This document shows, one piece after another, positions 1 to 8,920 of a stretch of DNA of 53,891 nt. How positions within the stretch are numbered: position 1 is the stretch's first letter; each line of letters begins with the position of its first letter. Origin of the DNA: Gammaproteobacteria bacterium. Its GTDB lineage: Bacteria; Pseudomonadota; Gammaproteobacteria; Chromatiales; Sedimenticolaceae. Below the pieces are notes generated by a model. It was not told where the DNA came from, ran no database searches, and saw only the letters and a program-made list of their open reading frames with translations. The position numbers and the translations under genes are program-made. The stretch spans positions 1 to 53,891 of the forward strand of contig JAGRHE010000002.1 of assembly GCA_020445165.1 (NCBI GenBank), written 5' to 3'.

Positions 1-1
1 T

Positions 2-871
2 CAGTCGATGCTGTTCTCTGCAACGCTGTCGTACCGGGTGACCGAGCTCGCCTACGAGCACATGAACAACCCGGAAAAGGTTGTCGTCGAGTCCGAACAG
101 ATCACCGCCGACCGGGTACGCGAAGTGGCGTACATGGTCGCCAACGACGAAAAGATTCCGCTGCTGATCGGGATCATGCGCGGCCTGGAGAATGCGCGCG
201 TGATCGTGTTCATCAACACCAAGCGCGAGGCCGACCGGGTCTGGGGGTTCCTCGAGGGCAACGGATTCCCGGCGGCCATTCTTTCCGGCGACGTGCCGCA
301 AAAGAAACGCCTCAGCCTGCTCAAGCGCTTCGCCAGCGGTGAGGTTGGGGTGCTGGTGGCGACCGATGTCGCCGCACGTGGCCTGCATATCGAGGGGGTC
401 ACGCACGTCATCAACTACGACCTGCCGGACGATGCCGAGGACTATGTGCACCGCATCGGCCGCACCGCACGCGCCGGCGCCGAGGGCGATGCCGTATCCT
501 TCGTATGCGAGACCTACGCGTTCTCGTTTCCCGATATCGAGAAATACATCGACCACCGCATCCCGGTGGAGGCGATCGCCAAGGAACTCCTGGCGGAGGT
601 CGACCCGAAGAGCCGCGTACGCATCGAAAAGGGCGACCGCCTCGAACGCCGCGACAGCGGTGGTCGGCGCGGCGGACCCGGCGGCGGTCGACCGCGCGGT
701 GGCCGTCCCGGCAGCGGCCGTCCTGGCGGCGGAGGCAATGGCGGTGGCGGCAACGGCGGCGACAAGCCGCAGGCAGCCGAAGCAGTCGGCAGCGATGCGC
801 CCGCCGGCGACAAGCCAAAGCGCCGACGGCGTCGGCGTAAACCCAAGAGCGACGGTGCCGCCCCGGCATGA
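2..871 (+). CDS. rhlB: ATP-dependent RNA helicase RhlB, C-terminal part (5' end outside window)
   Basis: This is the C-terminal half of a DEAD-box RNA helicase; the frame is open to the left edge, so the N-terminal RecA domain with Walker A and DEAD boxes is not visible. The sequence begins in motif III (SAT in MLFSATLS) and continues through motif IV ([12 protein letters not shown]), motif V ([11 protein letters not shown]) and motif VI ([10 protein letters not shown]). Wording such as [11 protein letters not shown] and [18 protein letters not shown] follows gammaproteobacterial RhlB, the helicase of the RNase E degradosome that unwinds structured mRNA in the cytoplasm. The final 75 or so residues are a Gly/Arg/Pro-rich low-complexity tail ending in a run of Arg and Lys, typical of RNA-binding tails in this group. 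The stop codon overlaps the next start (ATGA), suggesting translational coupling. RhlE-type helicases are the main alternative but fit motif spacing and wording less well. Confidence 0.9.
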   Translation, partial: QSMLFSATLSYRVTELAYEHMNNPEKVVVESEQITADRVREVAYMVANDEKIPLLIGIMRGLENARVIVFINTKREADRVWGFLEGNGFPAAILSGDVPQKKRLSLLKRFASGEVGVLVATDVAARGLHIEGVTHVINYDLPDDAEDYVHRIGRTARAGAEGDAVSFVCETYAFSFPDIEKYIDHRIPVEAIAKELLAEVDPKSRVRIEKGDRLERRDSGGRRGGPGGGRPRGGRPGSGRPGGGGNGGGGNGGDKPQAAEAVGSDAPAGDKPKRRRRRRKPKSDGAAPA

Positions 872-1248
872 CCGGACCGACGTTACCCGTCGACAACAAG
901 TGCAGCCGCTGTCTCGGCTCGACCTGCTGCACCTACACCACCGAGGCGCTCGGCCCGCTGCGTTCCAAGGCCGACTTCGATCACGTGCTGTGGCAGGTCT
1001 CGCACGAGCACGTCGAGGTTTACCGCGACAGCGATGGCTGGTACCTGTTGATCCGCGGCCGTTGCGAACACCTCGGCCCGGGCGGCGTCTGCGCCATCTA
1101 TGACCAGCGGCCGCAGGTATGCCGTGACTACAGCAACGACTGGTGCGAGTTCGACGAACCGGCCAGCAAGCACTTCCAGCACCACTTCCACAATCACGCC
1201 GAACTTCTGGCCTACTGCCGCAGGCGCTTCAAGCGCTGGGACGGCTGA
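868..1248 (+). CDS. YkgJ-type cysteine-cluster (putative Zn/Fe-chelating) protein
   Basis: This 126-residue cytoplasmic protein has the cysteine pattern of the YkgJ/CxxCxxCC family: C-x2-C-x5-CC near the N terminus ([10 protein letters not shown]), a later GRCEHL and [17 protein letters not shown], and further Cys residues near the C terminus. Family members are thought to bind a metal, zinc or iron, through these cysteines, but the biochemical role is not settled. The gene starts inside the end of rhlB (4-base ATGA overlap), so it is probably translated from the same message; there is no separate promoter space. No membrane segment or signal peptide is visible. Assignment to the family is firm, function is not. 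Confidence 0.85.
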   Translation: MTGPTLPVDNKCSRCLGSTCCTYTTEALGPLRSKADFDHVLWQVSHEHVEVYRDSDGWYLLIRGRCEHLGPGGVCAIYDQRPQVCRDYSNDWCEFDEPASKHFQHHFHNHAELLAYCRRRFKRWDG

Positions 1249-1554
1249 GGCGCGCCACCAGCTGCCAGCGGTGCGCGGCACCAAGGGAACAGCATTCACC
1301 GGCCATACCCGAATCGCGATCGCGAGCTTGGGGAAATGCGGTTTCTGGGCGCTGCAATCTGTGCGACCCTCCGCGGCGGGACACGTTTGCGCGGCGGAAG
1401 TCCGCCCGGACGAAAAAAGACAACAACGCAATGCTCAGAATAATCACCACTTTGCCGCTCGCGCTCCAGGCATCCGCGCGCGCCTGGTTCACCCCTGCCG
1501 CATTCGCGCCATCGACATTGCCTGCCAGCGGCAGGGACAACTGATCAGGGTCCG
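1249..1554. other. Intergenic stretch, no gene supported
   Basis: About 300 bases between the YkgJ-like gene and the GGDEF-EAL gene. It should hold the promoter of the downstream gene. A 37-codon frame at 1431-1544 begins with a weakly hydrophobic start but has no ribosome binding site, so I do not call it. No convincing terminator or repeat is seen. Confidence 0.5.
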
Positions 1555-4044
1555 ATGCCAGTGAACCCGGAACGCCCCGCCCTGCCGAGTTACCGGCGTC
1601 GCTATACCCAGGTCGTCCTCATCCTGGGTCTGGCGCTGGCCGCGATTGCATTGATCGCCTATGAACGCGTGTTGTCACAGGGCCGAAGCAGCCAGAAGCT
1701 GGCCGCCGCGCGCGAGCACAACGTGGCGGTGCTCAACGATGCATTCGCCCAGCTCTACGAGACGCGTGAGGACCTGTATGACTTCCTGTTGATTCCGACA
1801 AGCGAACACCGGCACGGCCTGGAGCAGGCACTGAGCCAGCTGGTCGACGCGCTCGAGCACCTGCACGACCGGGCCGGGGAACTGACGGGCAGCGACCTGC
1901 AGTCCATCGCGCTGGCGCTGCAGCAGGACAGCGAGGGTCTGCATGAACGGATCGGACAACTGATCACGATCCGCGACGACCCGGAGCGCTGGTTCCCGGC
2001 GACAACGCTGATCGCAAACGAGATGCAGGGCAACAGCACCCAGTTCATCACCCACCTGGATGCGCTGATCAGCGCCCTGCGCGACGAGACGTTCCTGCCA
2101 GGTGACGACGTCTCGTTGCTGTTTTCGCTGTTCGACCTGCAGAAAGCCTGGCTGCGCATGATCGACGAGCTGCGCCTGATCATCGCCAACCGGTTCGGCG
2201 CACATGCGCGCGCCCCGATCAGCGGAATGCGGGCGCGCGCCGACAACGTGCGGATGTACAACCAGCTCGTGACGAGCTTGCTACACCGGCTCGGTAAGGG
2301 ACACACGGAGGTGGAGCAGGATCCGCTGCTGTCGATCGAGATCGAGTTGCTCAGCCGGCACGCACGCGACTGGCAGACTGCCTTCGACGCGCTGATGACC
2401 CAACTGACTTCGGACGAATGGCGCGCCGACCTGAACTTCATGCGCGACGAGATCGATCCGCAGCTGATGGGAATGTTGCAGAAACTTGATGTCATGCGGA
2501 TCGAACTGCAACTGCTCGACCGCCAGCAGATCGAAGACCTCAACCAAACCAGCGCGGTCATCGCGAACGTGCTGCTCGCTGCTCTCGGGCTCATGCTGCT
2601 GCTCGGGGTCATCGGCCACCTGACGCTCGACCGACTGATCCTGCGGCCGATCCTGTCACTTGCCGACAATCTCAAGCGGCATGCCAGCCACGCCGAACAG
2701 GCGCCACGGACCACGCCGACAGTCAGCGAGACGCGTGACCTGCTCGACGCCTTCGACGAGATGCGCACCCAGGTACTTCAGCGCGAGCGCGAGCTCGATC
2801 ACCTGGCTCACCACGATGCCCTGACCGGCCTGCCCAATCGCACACTGTTCCGGCGCCGCCTCAGCGAAGCGCTCGTGACGGCAAAGCAGCATGACATGCT
2901 GGTCGGCCTGCTGTTCATGGATCTGGACCGGTTCAAACAGATAAACGACAGCTATGGCCATGCAGCCGGTGACAAGATGCTGATCGAGATCGGACATCGC
3001 CTGCTGACAGTATTCCGCCAGGACGACCTGGTTGCACGCCTGGGCGGCGACGAGTTCGCCGTGCTGCTGGAAAACCTGCATCAGCGCGACGAGATGAGTC
3101 GCCTCGCGCGCAAGGCACTGGATGCGATCGAGCGGCCCTACGCCTTCGCCGGCCAGCTGTTCTACAGCGGCGCCTCGATCGGCATCGCGGTGGCACCGGA
3201 TGACGGCAGTGACCCCGACCGACTGATCCAGCTGGCCGATGCTGCGATGTACGCGAGCAAGCAGGACGAGGGGTCGAGCTACCGCTACGTCAGCAGCGAG
3301 CTGCCGGACCATGCCGCGGCACGGCATGCGCTGGAAAACGAGCTGCGCGAGGCAATCCGGCAGCATGAACTCGAACTGCATTTCCAGCCGGTGATTTCGG
3401 TCACCGACGGCTCGTTGCATTGCTACGAGGCGCTGTTGCGCTGGCCGCATGCCGAACAGGGCATGCTGCAACCGTCGGCGTTCATGGACGCGTTGGCCGA
3501 CGCCGGCCTGTGCAGCACGATCAGCGACTGGGCGCTGGACCAGATCGACCGGCGCCGGCCGAGTGGCGACAGCACCGTGTCGATCAACCTGAGCGCCCGC
3601 CTGCTGCATGACGAGGACTTCGCCCGCCGCCTGTTCGATCGGATCGACCGTGGCCGGCCACAGCCGGAGCGATTGATCCTGGAGATCACCGAGGACACGC
3701 TCGAGACCGACCTGCGCGCCGCCGAGCGCGTACTGCACGAGCTCAAGCGCCGCGGCGTGCGCGTGGCGCTCGACGATTTCGGTACCGGCCAGGCATCACT
3801 GAGCCACCTGCGCCGCTTCCCGTTCGACTACATCAAAATCGACCAGTCGTTCGTCGGCGGCATCGGGCGCAAGCCGAATGACGAAAAGCTGATCCGCGCC
3901 GTGGTCGGCCTGGCGCACGCCCTGGCCATGAAGGTGGTCGCCGAGGGTGTCGAGACACCCGAGCAGCGCAAGTTCCTGGTGGCCGAAGGCTGTGACTACC
4001 TGCAGGGCTACCTGGTCGGCAAGCCGACCGCCGACGGCCGCTGA
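1555..4044 (+). CDS. Membrane-bound GGDEF-EAL protein (cyclic di-GMP turnover)
   Basis: An 829-residue inner-membrane signalling enzyme. A first membrane helix lies at about residues 17-35, followed by a roughly 300-residue, largely helical periplasmic sensor, a second helix at about 333-356, and a HAMP-like linker (RPILSLADNLKRHA). The GGDEF domain starts at DALTGLPNR (about 421) and carries intact GGDEF at about 497-501; RQDD sits exactly five residues upstream, matching the RxxD inhibitory site. The EAL domain has EALLR (E625), LEITEDTLE, DDFGTG (about 740), KIDQSFV and VVAEGVET, so all major metal and catalytic motifs appear kept. It may therefore be bifunctional, or the intact EAL may be regulated by GTP binding at GGDEF. 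The ATG at 1555 is preceded by AGGG. The periplasmic sensor ligand cannot be predicted. Confidence 0.93.
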   Translation: MPVNPERPALPSYRRRYTQVVLILGLALAAIALIAYERVLSQGRSSQKLAAAREHNVAVLNDAFAQLYETREDLYDFLLIPTSEHRHGLEQALSQLVDALEHLHDRAGELTGSDLQSIALALQQDSEGLHERIGQLITIRDDPERWFPATTLIANEMQGNSTQFITHLDALISALRDETFLPGDDVSLLFSLFDLQKAWLRMIDELRLIIANRFGAHARAPISGMRARADNVRMYNQLVTSLLHRLGKGHTEVEQDPLLSIEIELLSRHARDWQTAFDALMTQLTSDEWRADLNFMRDEIDPQLMGMLQKLDVMRIELQLLDRQQIEDLNQTSAVIANVLLAALGLMLLLGVIGHLTLDRLILRPILSLADNLKRHASHAEQAPRTTPTVSETRDLLDAFDEMRTQVLQRERELDHLAHHDALTGLPNRTLFRRRLSEALVTAKQHDMLVGLLFMDLDRFKQINDSYGHAAGDKMLIEIGHRLLTVFRQDDLVARLGGDEFAVLLENLHQRDEMSRLARKALDAIERPYAFAGQLFYSGASIGIAVAPDDGSDPDRLIQLADAAMYASKQDEGSSYRYVSSELPDHAAARHALENELREAIRQHELELHFQPVISVTDGSLHCYEALLRWPHAEQGMLQPSAFMDALADAGLCSTISDWALDQIDRRRPSGDSTVSINLSARLLHDEDFARRLFDRIDRGRPQPERLILEITEDTLETDLRAAERVLHELKRRGVRVALDDFGTGQASLSHLRRFPFDYIKIDQSFVGGIGRKPNDEKLIRAVVGLAHALAMKVVAEGVETPEQRKFLVAEGCDYLQGYLVGKPTADGR

Positions 4045-4068
4045 ACACGGCCGGGTGATCGCGCCAGG

Positions 4069-4743
4069 TCAGGCCTGTGCGAGCTGCGCCAACTCCGGCA
4101 ACAGGGGATCGAAGGTCTGAACGGCAGGAAACTCGTCGACCTGGCGCAGCGGCTGGCGGGTGTCGGGCAGCAGGATCGCCAGCAGGTGTGCGATGCCGTA
4201 GTCACGCGCCGAACGCAGCACGGCCAGGCTGTCGTCGACGAACAGGGTGCGCGCAGGATCGAAGGCGTGACGCTGCTGCAGGCGGTCCCAGAATTCCGGC
4301 ATCTCTTTGGGCAGACCCAGATCGTGTGCGCACACGATGTGATCGAGGCGATCGTGCAGCCGGGTGCGCTGCATCTTGAGTTGCAGTGACTTCTGGTGGG
4401 CGTTGGTGACCAGGATGCGGCGCTTGCCGGCGGCATGTAGCAGGTCGAGAAAATCGGTCACGTGCGGATGCACCGCGATCAGATGATCGACCTCCTGCTT
4501 GAGCAGGGCGATGTCCAGGCCGAGTTCGCGCGACCAGTGATCGACGCAGTACCAGTTCAGGGTGCCCTGGATGTCGCCGTAGCGCGCAAGCAGTTCCTCG
4601 CGCGCAGCCTGCAACGGCAGACCGCGCGCCTCAGCGTAACGCTTCGGTACGTGTTCGAGCCAGAAATGGTTGTCGAAATGCAGATCGAGCAGGGTGCCGT
4701 CCATATCCAGCAGCACCGTGTCGATTTCGTGCCATTCGATCAT
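4069..4743 (-). CDS. yrfG: HAD-family nucleotidase YrfG (GMP/IMP nucleotidase type)
   Basis: A 224-residue cytoplasmic HAD phosphatase. Motif I is DTVLLDMDGTLLDL with the nucleophile and acid/base aspartates, motif II is LVTNAH, motif III lysine sits in GLPKEMPEFW, and motif IV is LFVDDS. Sequence around TLLDLHFDNHFW and GTLNWYCVDHWS closely follows Escherichia coli YrfG, which dephosphorylates purine nucleoside monophosphates. The frame stays open upstream to 4869, but the ATG at 4743 puts the conserved N terminus (MIEWHEIDTVLLDMDGTLL) in the usual place. It converges with the GGDEF-EAL gene (24 bases apart) and is divergent from cysQ. In Pseudomonas this gene usually sits beside nudE and cysQ; nudE is not here. 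Confidence 0.88.
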   Translation of the reverse strand: MIEWHEIDTVLLDMDGTLLDLHFDNHFWLEHVPKRYAEARGLPLQAAREELLARYGDIQGTLNWYCVDHWSRELGLDIALLKQEVDHLIAVHPHVTDFLDLLHAAGKRRILVTNAHQKSLQLKMQRTRLHDRLDHIVCAHDLGLPKEMPEFWDRLQQRHAFDPARTLFVDDSLAVLRSARDYGIAHLLAILLPDTRQPLRQVDEFPAVQTFDPLLPELAQLAQA

Positions 4744-4954
4744 GGCCGGGCTCCCGGCTGCCGGCTGTCTGCCCACCCCTGGGTGCTGCACATCGCTGAA
4801 GATCCCCCTTCGTTGATCTGCCCGGAACGTTACCGGTGCGGGGACGGGCTGGCCAGTCCCTGAGACCATTTCACACTCACCCCGGCCCTCGTCGCCGGAT
4901 CCGTGGCGACAGGCCCTGCAGGTGGACCGGCGGACGATTGGTTATGATTCCGGT

Positions 4955-4960
4955 GGAGGA
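4955..4960 (+). promoter_or_regulatory. Shine-Dalgarno that sets the cysQ start
   Basis: GGAGGA lies five bases before the ATG at 4965. It overlaps the codons after another in-frame ATG at 4944, which has no comparable site, so 4965 is preferred. Confidence 0.6.
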
Positions 4961-4964
4961 AGCG

Positions 4965-5762
4965 ATGCAAAACATCTCCAGACCGTTGGCAGAACAGGTT
5001 TTACGGATCGCCCGAACCGCCGGGGACGCGATCCTGCGCGTGTATCGCGGGGACGCGCAGCTGCGCTACAAGTCCGACGCGTCGCCATTGACCGCGGCCG
5101 ACCTGGCGTCGCACCGGGTCATCGCCCAGGGGCTCGGCGAGCTCAATACGGCCGTGCCCCTGCTCAGCGAGGAAGGCGCCCACATCGCCTACGCCACGCG
5201 GCGCGAGTGGCCCCGCTACTGGCTGGTCGATCCACTCGACGGCACGCGTGAATTCGTCAAGCGCAACGGGGAGTTCACGGTCAACATCGCGCTGATCGAA
5301 CGCGGCGTGGCCGTCCTCGGCGTCGTGCATGCGCCAGTCACCGATACCAGCTACATCGGGCTGTCTGGAATCGGCGCCTGGAAGTCGGTTGCTGACGGTC
5401 CCTGGCAGGCAATCACGGTGGCGAAGGTGCACGAAACCCCGGTCCGGGTGGTCGCCAGCCGCTCGCATGCCGGTGACAGCCTGAAAGGCTTCCTGGCCCG
5501 CGTCGGCAGCCACGCGGTGGTGCCAATGGGCAGTTCGCTTAAACTATGCCTGGTTGCAGAAGGCATGGCAGACGTCTATCCGAGGTTCGGGCCGACCTCG
5601 GAATGGGACACTGCGGCCGCCCAGGCCGTGGTCGAGGCGGCCGGCGGGCGGGTCACCGACACCGGTCTTCAGACGCTACGCTATAACGATAAAGAATCAT
5701 TGCTGAACCCGCCTTTCCTCGTGTTCGGCGACGTCAACGAGAATTGGGCCCGCTACCTGTGA
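4965..5762 (+). CDS. cysQ: 3'(2'),5'-bisphosphate nucleotidase CysQ
   Basis: A 265-residue member of the inositol-monophosphatase superfamily. It removes the 3'-phosphate of adenosine 3',5'-bisphosphate (PAP), the by-product of sulfate assimilation, and so protects PAPS-dependent enzymes and RNases. Metal-binding motifs are all visible: LLSEEG (the two Glu), DPLDGTREF at about residues 89-97, and the C-terminal WDTAAAQAVVEAAGG. The DGTREF wording distinguishes CysQ from the plain inositol monophosphatases. The chosen ATG at 4965 follows a strong GGAGGA; an upstream in-frame ATG at 4944 is possible. The thioredoxin-like gene follows after 29 bases on the same strand, so the two are likely cotranscribed. 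Confidence 0.92.
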   Translation: MQNISRPLAEQVLRIARTAGDAILRVYRGDAQLRYKSDASPLTAADLASHRVIAQGLGELNTAVPLLSEEGAHIAYATRREWPRYWLVDPLDGTREFVKRNGEFTVNIALIERGVAVLGVVHAPVTDTSYIGLSGIGAWKSVADGPWQAITVAKVHETPVRVVASRSHAGDSLKGFLARVGSHAVVPMGSSLKLCLVAEGMADVYPRFGPTSEWDTAAAQAVVEAAGGRVTDTGLQTLRYNDKESLLNPPFLVFGDVNENWARYL

Positions 5763-5791
5763 AACCGTCAAACCTGGTTGGGGAAAGACAC

Positions 5792-6877
5792 GTGCACACA
5801 CAATCCACCTTTAAGGTTCTCATCCTCCACCTTGCGCTGGTGTGCGGCCTGCTTTGTTGTGCGCTTCCCGCTGTCGCCAGCGTCGATGACCCGCTGCAGT
5901 TCGACGATACGCCGCTGGAAGATGTCCTGCAGTATCCCGACTGGTTCAAGAAGGGCTTTCTCGAACTCGACGAGGATCTCGCCGAGGCCACTGCCAAGGG
6001 CAAGAACGGACTGATCGTTTATTTCGGGCAGAAGCGCTGCGCCTACTGCAAGATGCTGATGGACGTGAACTTCCAGACTCCGGACATCGTCAACTACACG
6101 CGCGAACATTTCGACGTGGTGCCGATCGACATCTGGAGCCCCGAGAGCGTCACCACGCCCGGCGGTCAGGAGATGAGTGAGCGCGACTATTCCAAGTCGA
6201 TGGGTACCAACTTCACGCCGTCACTGGTGTTCTACGATGCCGACGGCAACATCGCGCTGCGCCTGCGCGGCTACTATCCTCCGTACCAGTTCCGCGCCGC
6301 GCTCGAATATGTCGCCGGCGGACACTACAAGCGCGAGAGGTTCCCGGTATACATGGCTCGCGGCGACAAGACCCTCCGCTTCGAGCCTGGCGACCTGGTC
6401 GAGGAACCCTTCTTCGCCCAGCCGCCCTACAACCTCGACCGGACGCGTTTCGCCAGCGACATGCCGCTGGTCGTGTTCTTCGAGCAGGGCGACTGCCATG
6501 CCTGTGACATCCTGCACACCCAGCCGCTCAATCGCAAAACCGTGCGCAACCTGCTCAACCGCATGGAAAGCGTGCAACTCGACATGTGGGCGGACACGCC
6601 GATCATCAAGCCGAATGGCGAACGCACGACCGCCCGCGGCTGGGCCGAGGAGCTCGGCATCTTCTACGCGCCGACCGTTCTGTTCTTCGACGAAAAGGGC
6701 AAGGAGATCATCCGGATCGACTCGGTCGTGCACCTGTTCCGGCTGCGCAACGTACTCAACTACGTGGTCAGCCGTGGTTATCTGACCGAACCGGATTTCC
6801 TGCGCTGGAGTTCACGCGCACGCCGCCTGATCGAAGAAGGTGACGACGTCGCTCAGGAGCAGAACGTCGACAGGTAG
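5792..6877 (+). CDS. Exported protein with two thioredoxin-like domains
   Basis: A 361-residue protein with an N-terminal signal peptide (hydrophobic run FKVLILHLALVCGLLCCALP, cleavage near AVAS) and two thioredoxin-fold halves. The first half carries CAYC in YFGQKRCAYCKMLMD, the second CHAC in EQGDCHACDILH; each is followed by cis-Pro-like FTPSLVFYDADG and YAPTVLFFDEKG segments. This is the SoxW/YyaL-like 'thioredoxin fold domain' class, probably a periplasmic thiol reductase or disulfide-handling protein. I start at GTG 5792, which has GGGGAAAG just upstream and gives a clean signal peptide; a GTG at 5759 overlapping the cysQ stop is possible. Its 3' end overlaps the convergent DUF4124-like gene by 25 bases. 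Confidence 0.78.
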   Translation: MHTQSTFKVLILHLALVCGLLCCALPAVASVDDPLQFDDTPLEDVLQYPDWFKKGFLELDEDLAEATAKGKNGLIVYFGQKRCAYCKMLMDVNFQTPDIVNYTREHFDVVPIDIWSPESVTTPGGQEMSERDYSKSMGTNFTPSLVFYDADGNIALRLRGYYPPYQFRAALEYVAGGHYKRERFPVYMARGDKTLRFEPGDLVEEPFFAQPPYNLDRTRFASDMPLVVFFEQGDCHACDILHTQPLNRKTVRNLLNRMESVQLDMWADTPIIKPNGERTTARGWAEELGIFYAPTVLFFDEKGKEIIRIDSVVHLFRLRNVLNYVVSRGYLTEPDFLRWSSRARRLIEEGDDVAQEQNVDR

Positions 6878-7284
6878 TCCTCGTAGGCACGTCGACGACG
6901 GCGCAGCTTTTCGCCGCGCCCGGGTTTGTATCCGCGCCGCAGTGTCGCCCTGACCGCATCCAAGGCACGCTGTTTCTGCCGGCAGGCATATTCCTTTTTT
7001 GCAGTGTCCTGCCTGCGTGCCGCCCGACGCGCCGGGCGACTGTCAGGCGCGCGCCGGCTCAGCTGCCTGAGCAGCGCTTTTTCGCCTGGCCGCAGACCCG
7101 CACCTTCCACCTCGCCGCGAACCGGAGCAATGCGTGTATCGATGGGCGTCCCGCACGGCTGATGGCTGTATGCCACTTCGCCGTGTTCTCCGACACAGCG
7201 GTGGATGCTGCCGGCTTGGGCCGCGATGGAAAAGATCAGCAAGGTTGAAGCGGTGCCTGAAAGCACCATCGATGAGATACGCAT
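6853..7284 (-). CDS. Small exported DUF4124-like protein
   Basis: A 143-residue protein with a signal peptide (MRISSMVLSGTASTLLIFSI, cleavage after AQA) followed by a short Cys-containing beta segment, IHRCVGEHGEVAYSHQPC, which resembles the DUF4124 domain found in many gammaproteobacterial periplasmic proteins. The rest is strongly basic (many Arg) with a few Cys and ends DYLSTFCS. The ATG at 7284 is preceded by GGGAGGG, better than the in-frame ATG twelve codons upstream. It converges on and overlaps the thioredoxin-like gene. The molecular role is unknown; DUF4124 assignment rests on the short N-terminal motif only. Confidence 0.65.
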   Translation of the reverse strand: MRISSMVLSGTASTLLIFSIAAQAGSIHRCVGEHGEVAYSHQPCGTPIDTRIAPVRGEVEGAGLRPGEKALLRQLSRRAPDSRPARRAARRQDTAKKEYACRQKQRALDAVRATLRRGYKPGRGEKLRRRRRAYEDYLSTFCS

Positions 7285-7622
7285 GTTCCCTCCCTGGAAT
7301 CGTATGCGTTCGTGCGGCACGCAGCCGCGAGTAAAGGGCAGCTTGAAACGATCCGTTGTTCGTCATCTCCGCGAAGGCGGGGATCCAGGATTTTCAACGC
7401 CTTGTAGATTCCCGCCTTCGCCGGAATCACGACTTTTCAAGATCCCCTACAGAGGCGCAATTCCGACAAAACCTGCGCCATTGCACTATGCGGCATCACC
7501 GCCGCGACGACAACCCGGCAGTTGCCGCTGGCCGGCTTGCCGTTTTGCGAGCAACACACGGTTGGCGAGCGCGAACTTGTGGCATACGAAACAATCAAAG
7601 AGTGATCGTGAGGGCACCTGAG
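7285..7622. other. Divergent intergenic region with REP-like inverted pair
   Basis: This region separates the leftward DUF4124-like gene and the rightward GGDEF gene. Apart from the inverted REP-like pair at 7361-7433 and the start regions of both genes, I see no coding evidence. Translation of the repeat gives the tell-tale VISAKAGIQ peptide, which marks repeat DNA and not a real N terminus. Confidence 0.6.
7361..7433. repeat. REP-like inverted repeat pair (REPIN-like)
   Basis: The left arm at 7361-7388 starts CGTCATCTCCGCGAAGGCGG; the right arm at 7407-7433 is its near reverse complement (ATTCCCGCCTTCGCCGGAAT core), with about 18 bases between. This is the very common proteobacterial GTCATTCCCGCGAAGGCGGGAATCC palindrome class (first 20 bases: GTCATTCCCGCGAAGGCGGG). 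Paired inverted copies usually arise as a mobile unit moved by a REP-associated transposase elsewhere in the genome. Confidence 0.75.
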
Positions 7623-8813
7623 ATGCGGGCGCTGAATCCGCAAGCGGAATCTAAAGCCCACTCTTTTCTTGCCGATATCACACAGATGAAAGCCGTACCG
7701 CCTTTCAACCCGGATGCAAACGGCGTACGCGAGGAAAATCGCGTGCTGCGCGGGCTCTTGCAGTCGCTCGGCCAGGATGCCGCGCATAACCAGGAGGTGA
7801 TGCGGCGCTTTCAGGAACGCGAGCTGGCACTGCTCAGCGCCAGCGACCTGCCGCGCCTGCTCGAATGTCTGACCGGCGGCATGCGGGCATCGTTCGCGCT
7901 CGACAGCGTCAAGCTCAAGCTGCTCGACCCGTACCAGGTGATCCACGACCTGCTCTCGGCGCAGTCGGCGAACGGTGACTGTTCGATGCGCGACGTGCAG
8001 TTGTGCAGCGACGTCCGCGCGACACGTGCGGAATTCGATGACCTCGACGCGCCCTGGCTGGGCCGCTGGGACGAAGCCCGGCATCTGCCATTGTTCGGAC
8101 GTCGGCTGAAAGGCAGCGTGGCCCTGCTGCCGCTGCGCCAAAGCGACGGCCTGTCCGGTTTCCTGTGCCTGGGCAGCCGCGACCCGGAACGCTTCCAGCA
8201 TGGCCAGGCGACCGATTTCCTGGCCCACATGGCCAGCGTTGCAGCGGTCTGCCTGGAGAACGCGGTCAACCGCGAGCGCCTGCGCCTGGTCGGGCTGACC
8301 GATGCGCTGACCGGCCTGTACAACCGACGTCACCTGGAACACCGCCTGGAGCAGGAAGTGACCCGCGCACGGCGCTATGCGCAGTCATTGGCCTGCCTGT
8401 TCGTCGACGCGGATCACTTCAAGAAGATCAACGACCGGCACGGCCACGCCGCCGGTGACCAGGTGTTGTCGGCACTGGCCCGGCGTCTGCGCGCGCGGCT
8501 GCGCGCCAGTGACCTGCCGACCCGTTACGGCGGCGAAGAATTCGCCGTGCTGTTGCCGCATACCGAGCTCGAAAACGCCGAACTGCTGGCACGCGAAATC
8601 TGCCGCGCGATCGCTGCCGAGCCGATTGCGCTCAACGATGGCAAACAGTTGTCGATCAGCGTGTCGATCGGTGTTTCGGCGCTGCGCGGTGGCGGGCGTA
8701 GCAGCGCCCGCGAATCCGGCATGGCGCTGCTGGCGGCGGCCGACCAGGCGGTGTACGCCGCCAAGCAGGCCGGACGCAACCGCGTGCACTGCCTGCCGGT
8801 GACCCAATGCTGA
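7623..8813 (+). CDS. DUF484/GAF-like sensor with GGDEF diguanylate cyclase
   Basis: A 396-residue cytoplasmic diguanylate cyclase. Residues about 30-215 form a DUF484-type GAF-like domain (REENRVLRGLLQSLG, ALLSASDLPRLLECL, then GSVALLPLRQ and GFLCLGSRDPERF). The GGDEF domain starts at DALTGLYNRR (about 228) and has an intact catalytic loop, RYGGEEF (about 303). RASD lies exactly five residues before GGEEF, so the RxxD product-inhibition site is present. No transmembrane segment is seen, so it should sense a soluble cue. I start at ATG 7623, with GAGG nine bases upstream; GTG 7608 and ATG 7686 are alternatives. The longer frame runs back into repeat DNA and should not be used. Confidence 0.87.
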   Translation: MRALNPQAESKAHSFLADITQMKAVPPFNPDANGVREENRVLRGLLQSLGQDAAHNQEVMRRFQERELALLSASDLPRLLECLTGGMRASFALDSVKLKLLDPYQVIHDLLSAQSANGDCSMRDVQLCSDVRATRAEFDDLDAPWLGRWDEARHLPLFGRRLKGSVALLPLRQSDGLSGFLCLGSRDPERFQHGQATDFLAHMASVAAVCLENAVNRERLRLVGLTDALTGLYNRRHLEHRLEQEVTRARRYAQSLACLFVDADHFKKINDRHGHAAGDQVLSALARRLRARLRASDLPTRYGGEEFAVLLPHTELENAELLAREICRAIAAEPIALNDGKQLSISVSIGVSALRGGGRSSARESGMALLAAADQAVYAAKQAGRNRVHCLPVTQC

Positions 8814-8857
8814 TCGCCGCGATCGAAGCGGAAACAGGTTCTCATTCACACAGTCTC

Positions 8858-8889
8858 ATATATATTAAAATTTTCTAATATGCTATTCT
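8858..8889 (+). promoter_or_regulatory. AT-rich promoter candidate with extended -10
   Basis: A tract at 8858-8881 is A/T with a single C, in otherwise GC-rich DNA. It runs into TGCTATTCT (8881-8889), an extended -10 (TGn plus TATTCT, four of six). Expected transcription start is near 8896, about 25 bases before the small ORF at 8921. No good -35 box is seen; the AT tract could serve as an UP element. Confidence 0.42.
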
Positions 8890-8920
8890 TGCTGCCACAA
8901 CAAACTCGGAGACGGGGCAA

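Noticed and set aside
1431..1544. 37-codon frame starting MLRIITTLPLALQA
   Set aside because: Looks like a signal peptide start but has no ribosome site and ends after 37 codons; not enough to call.
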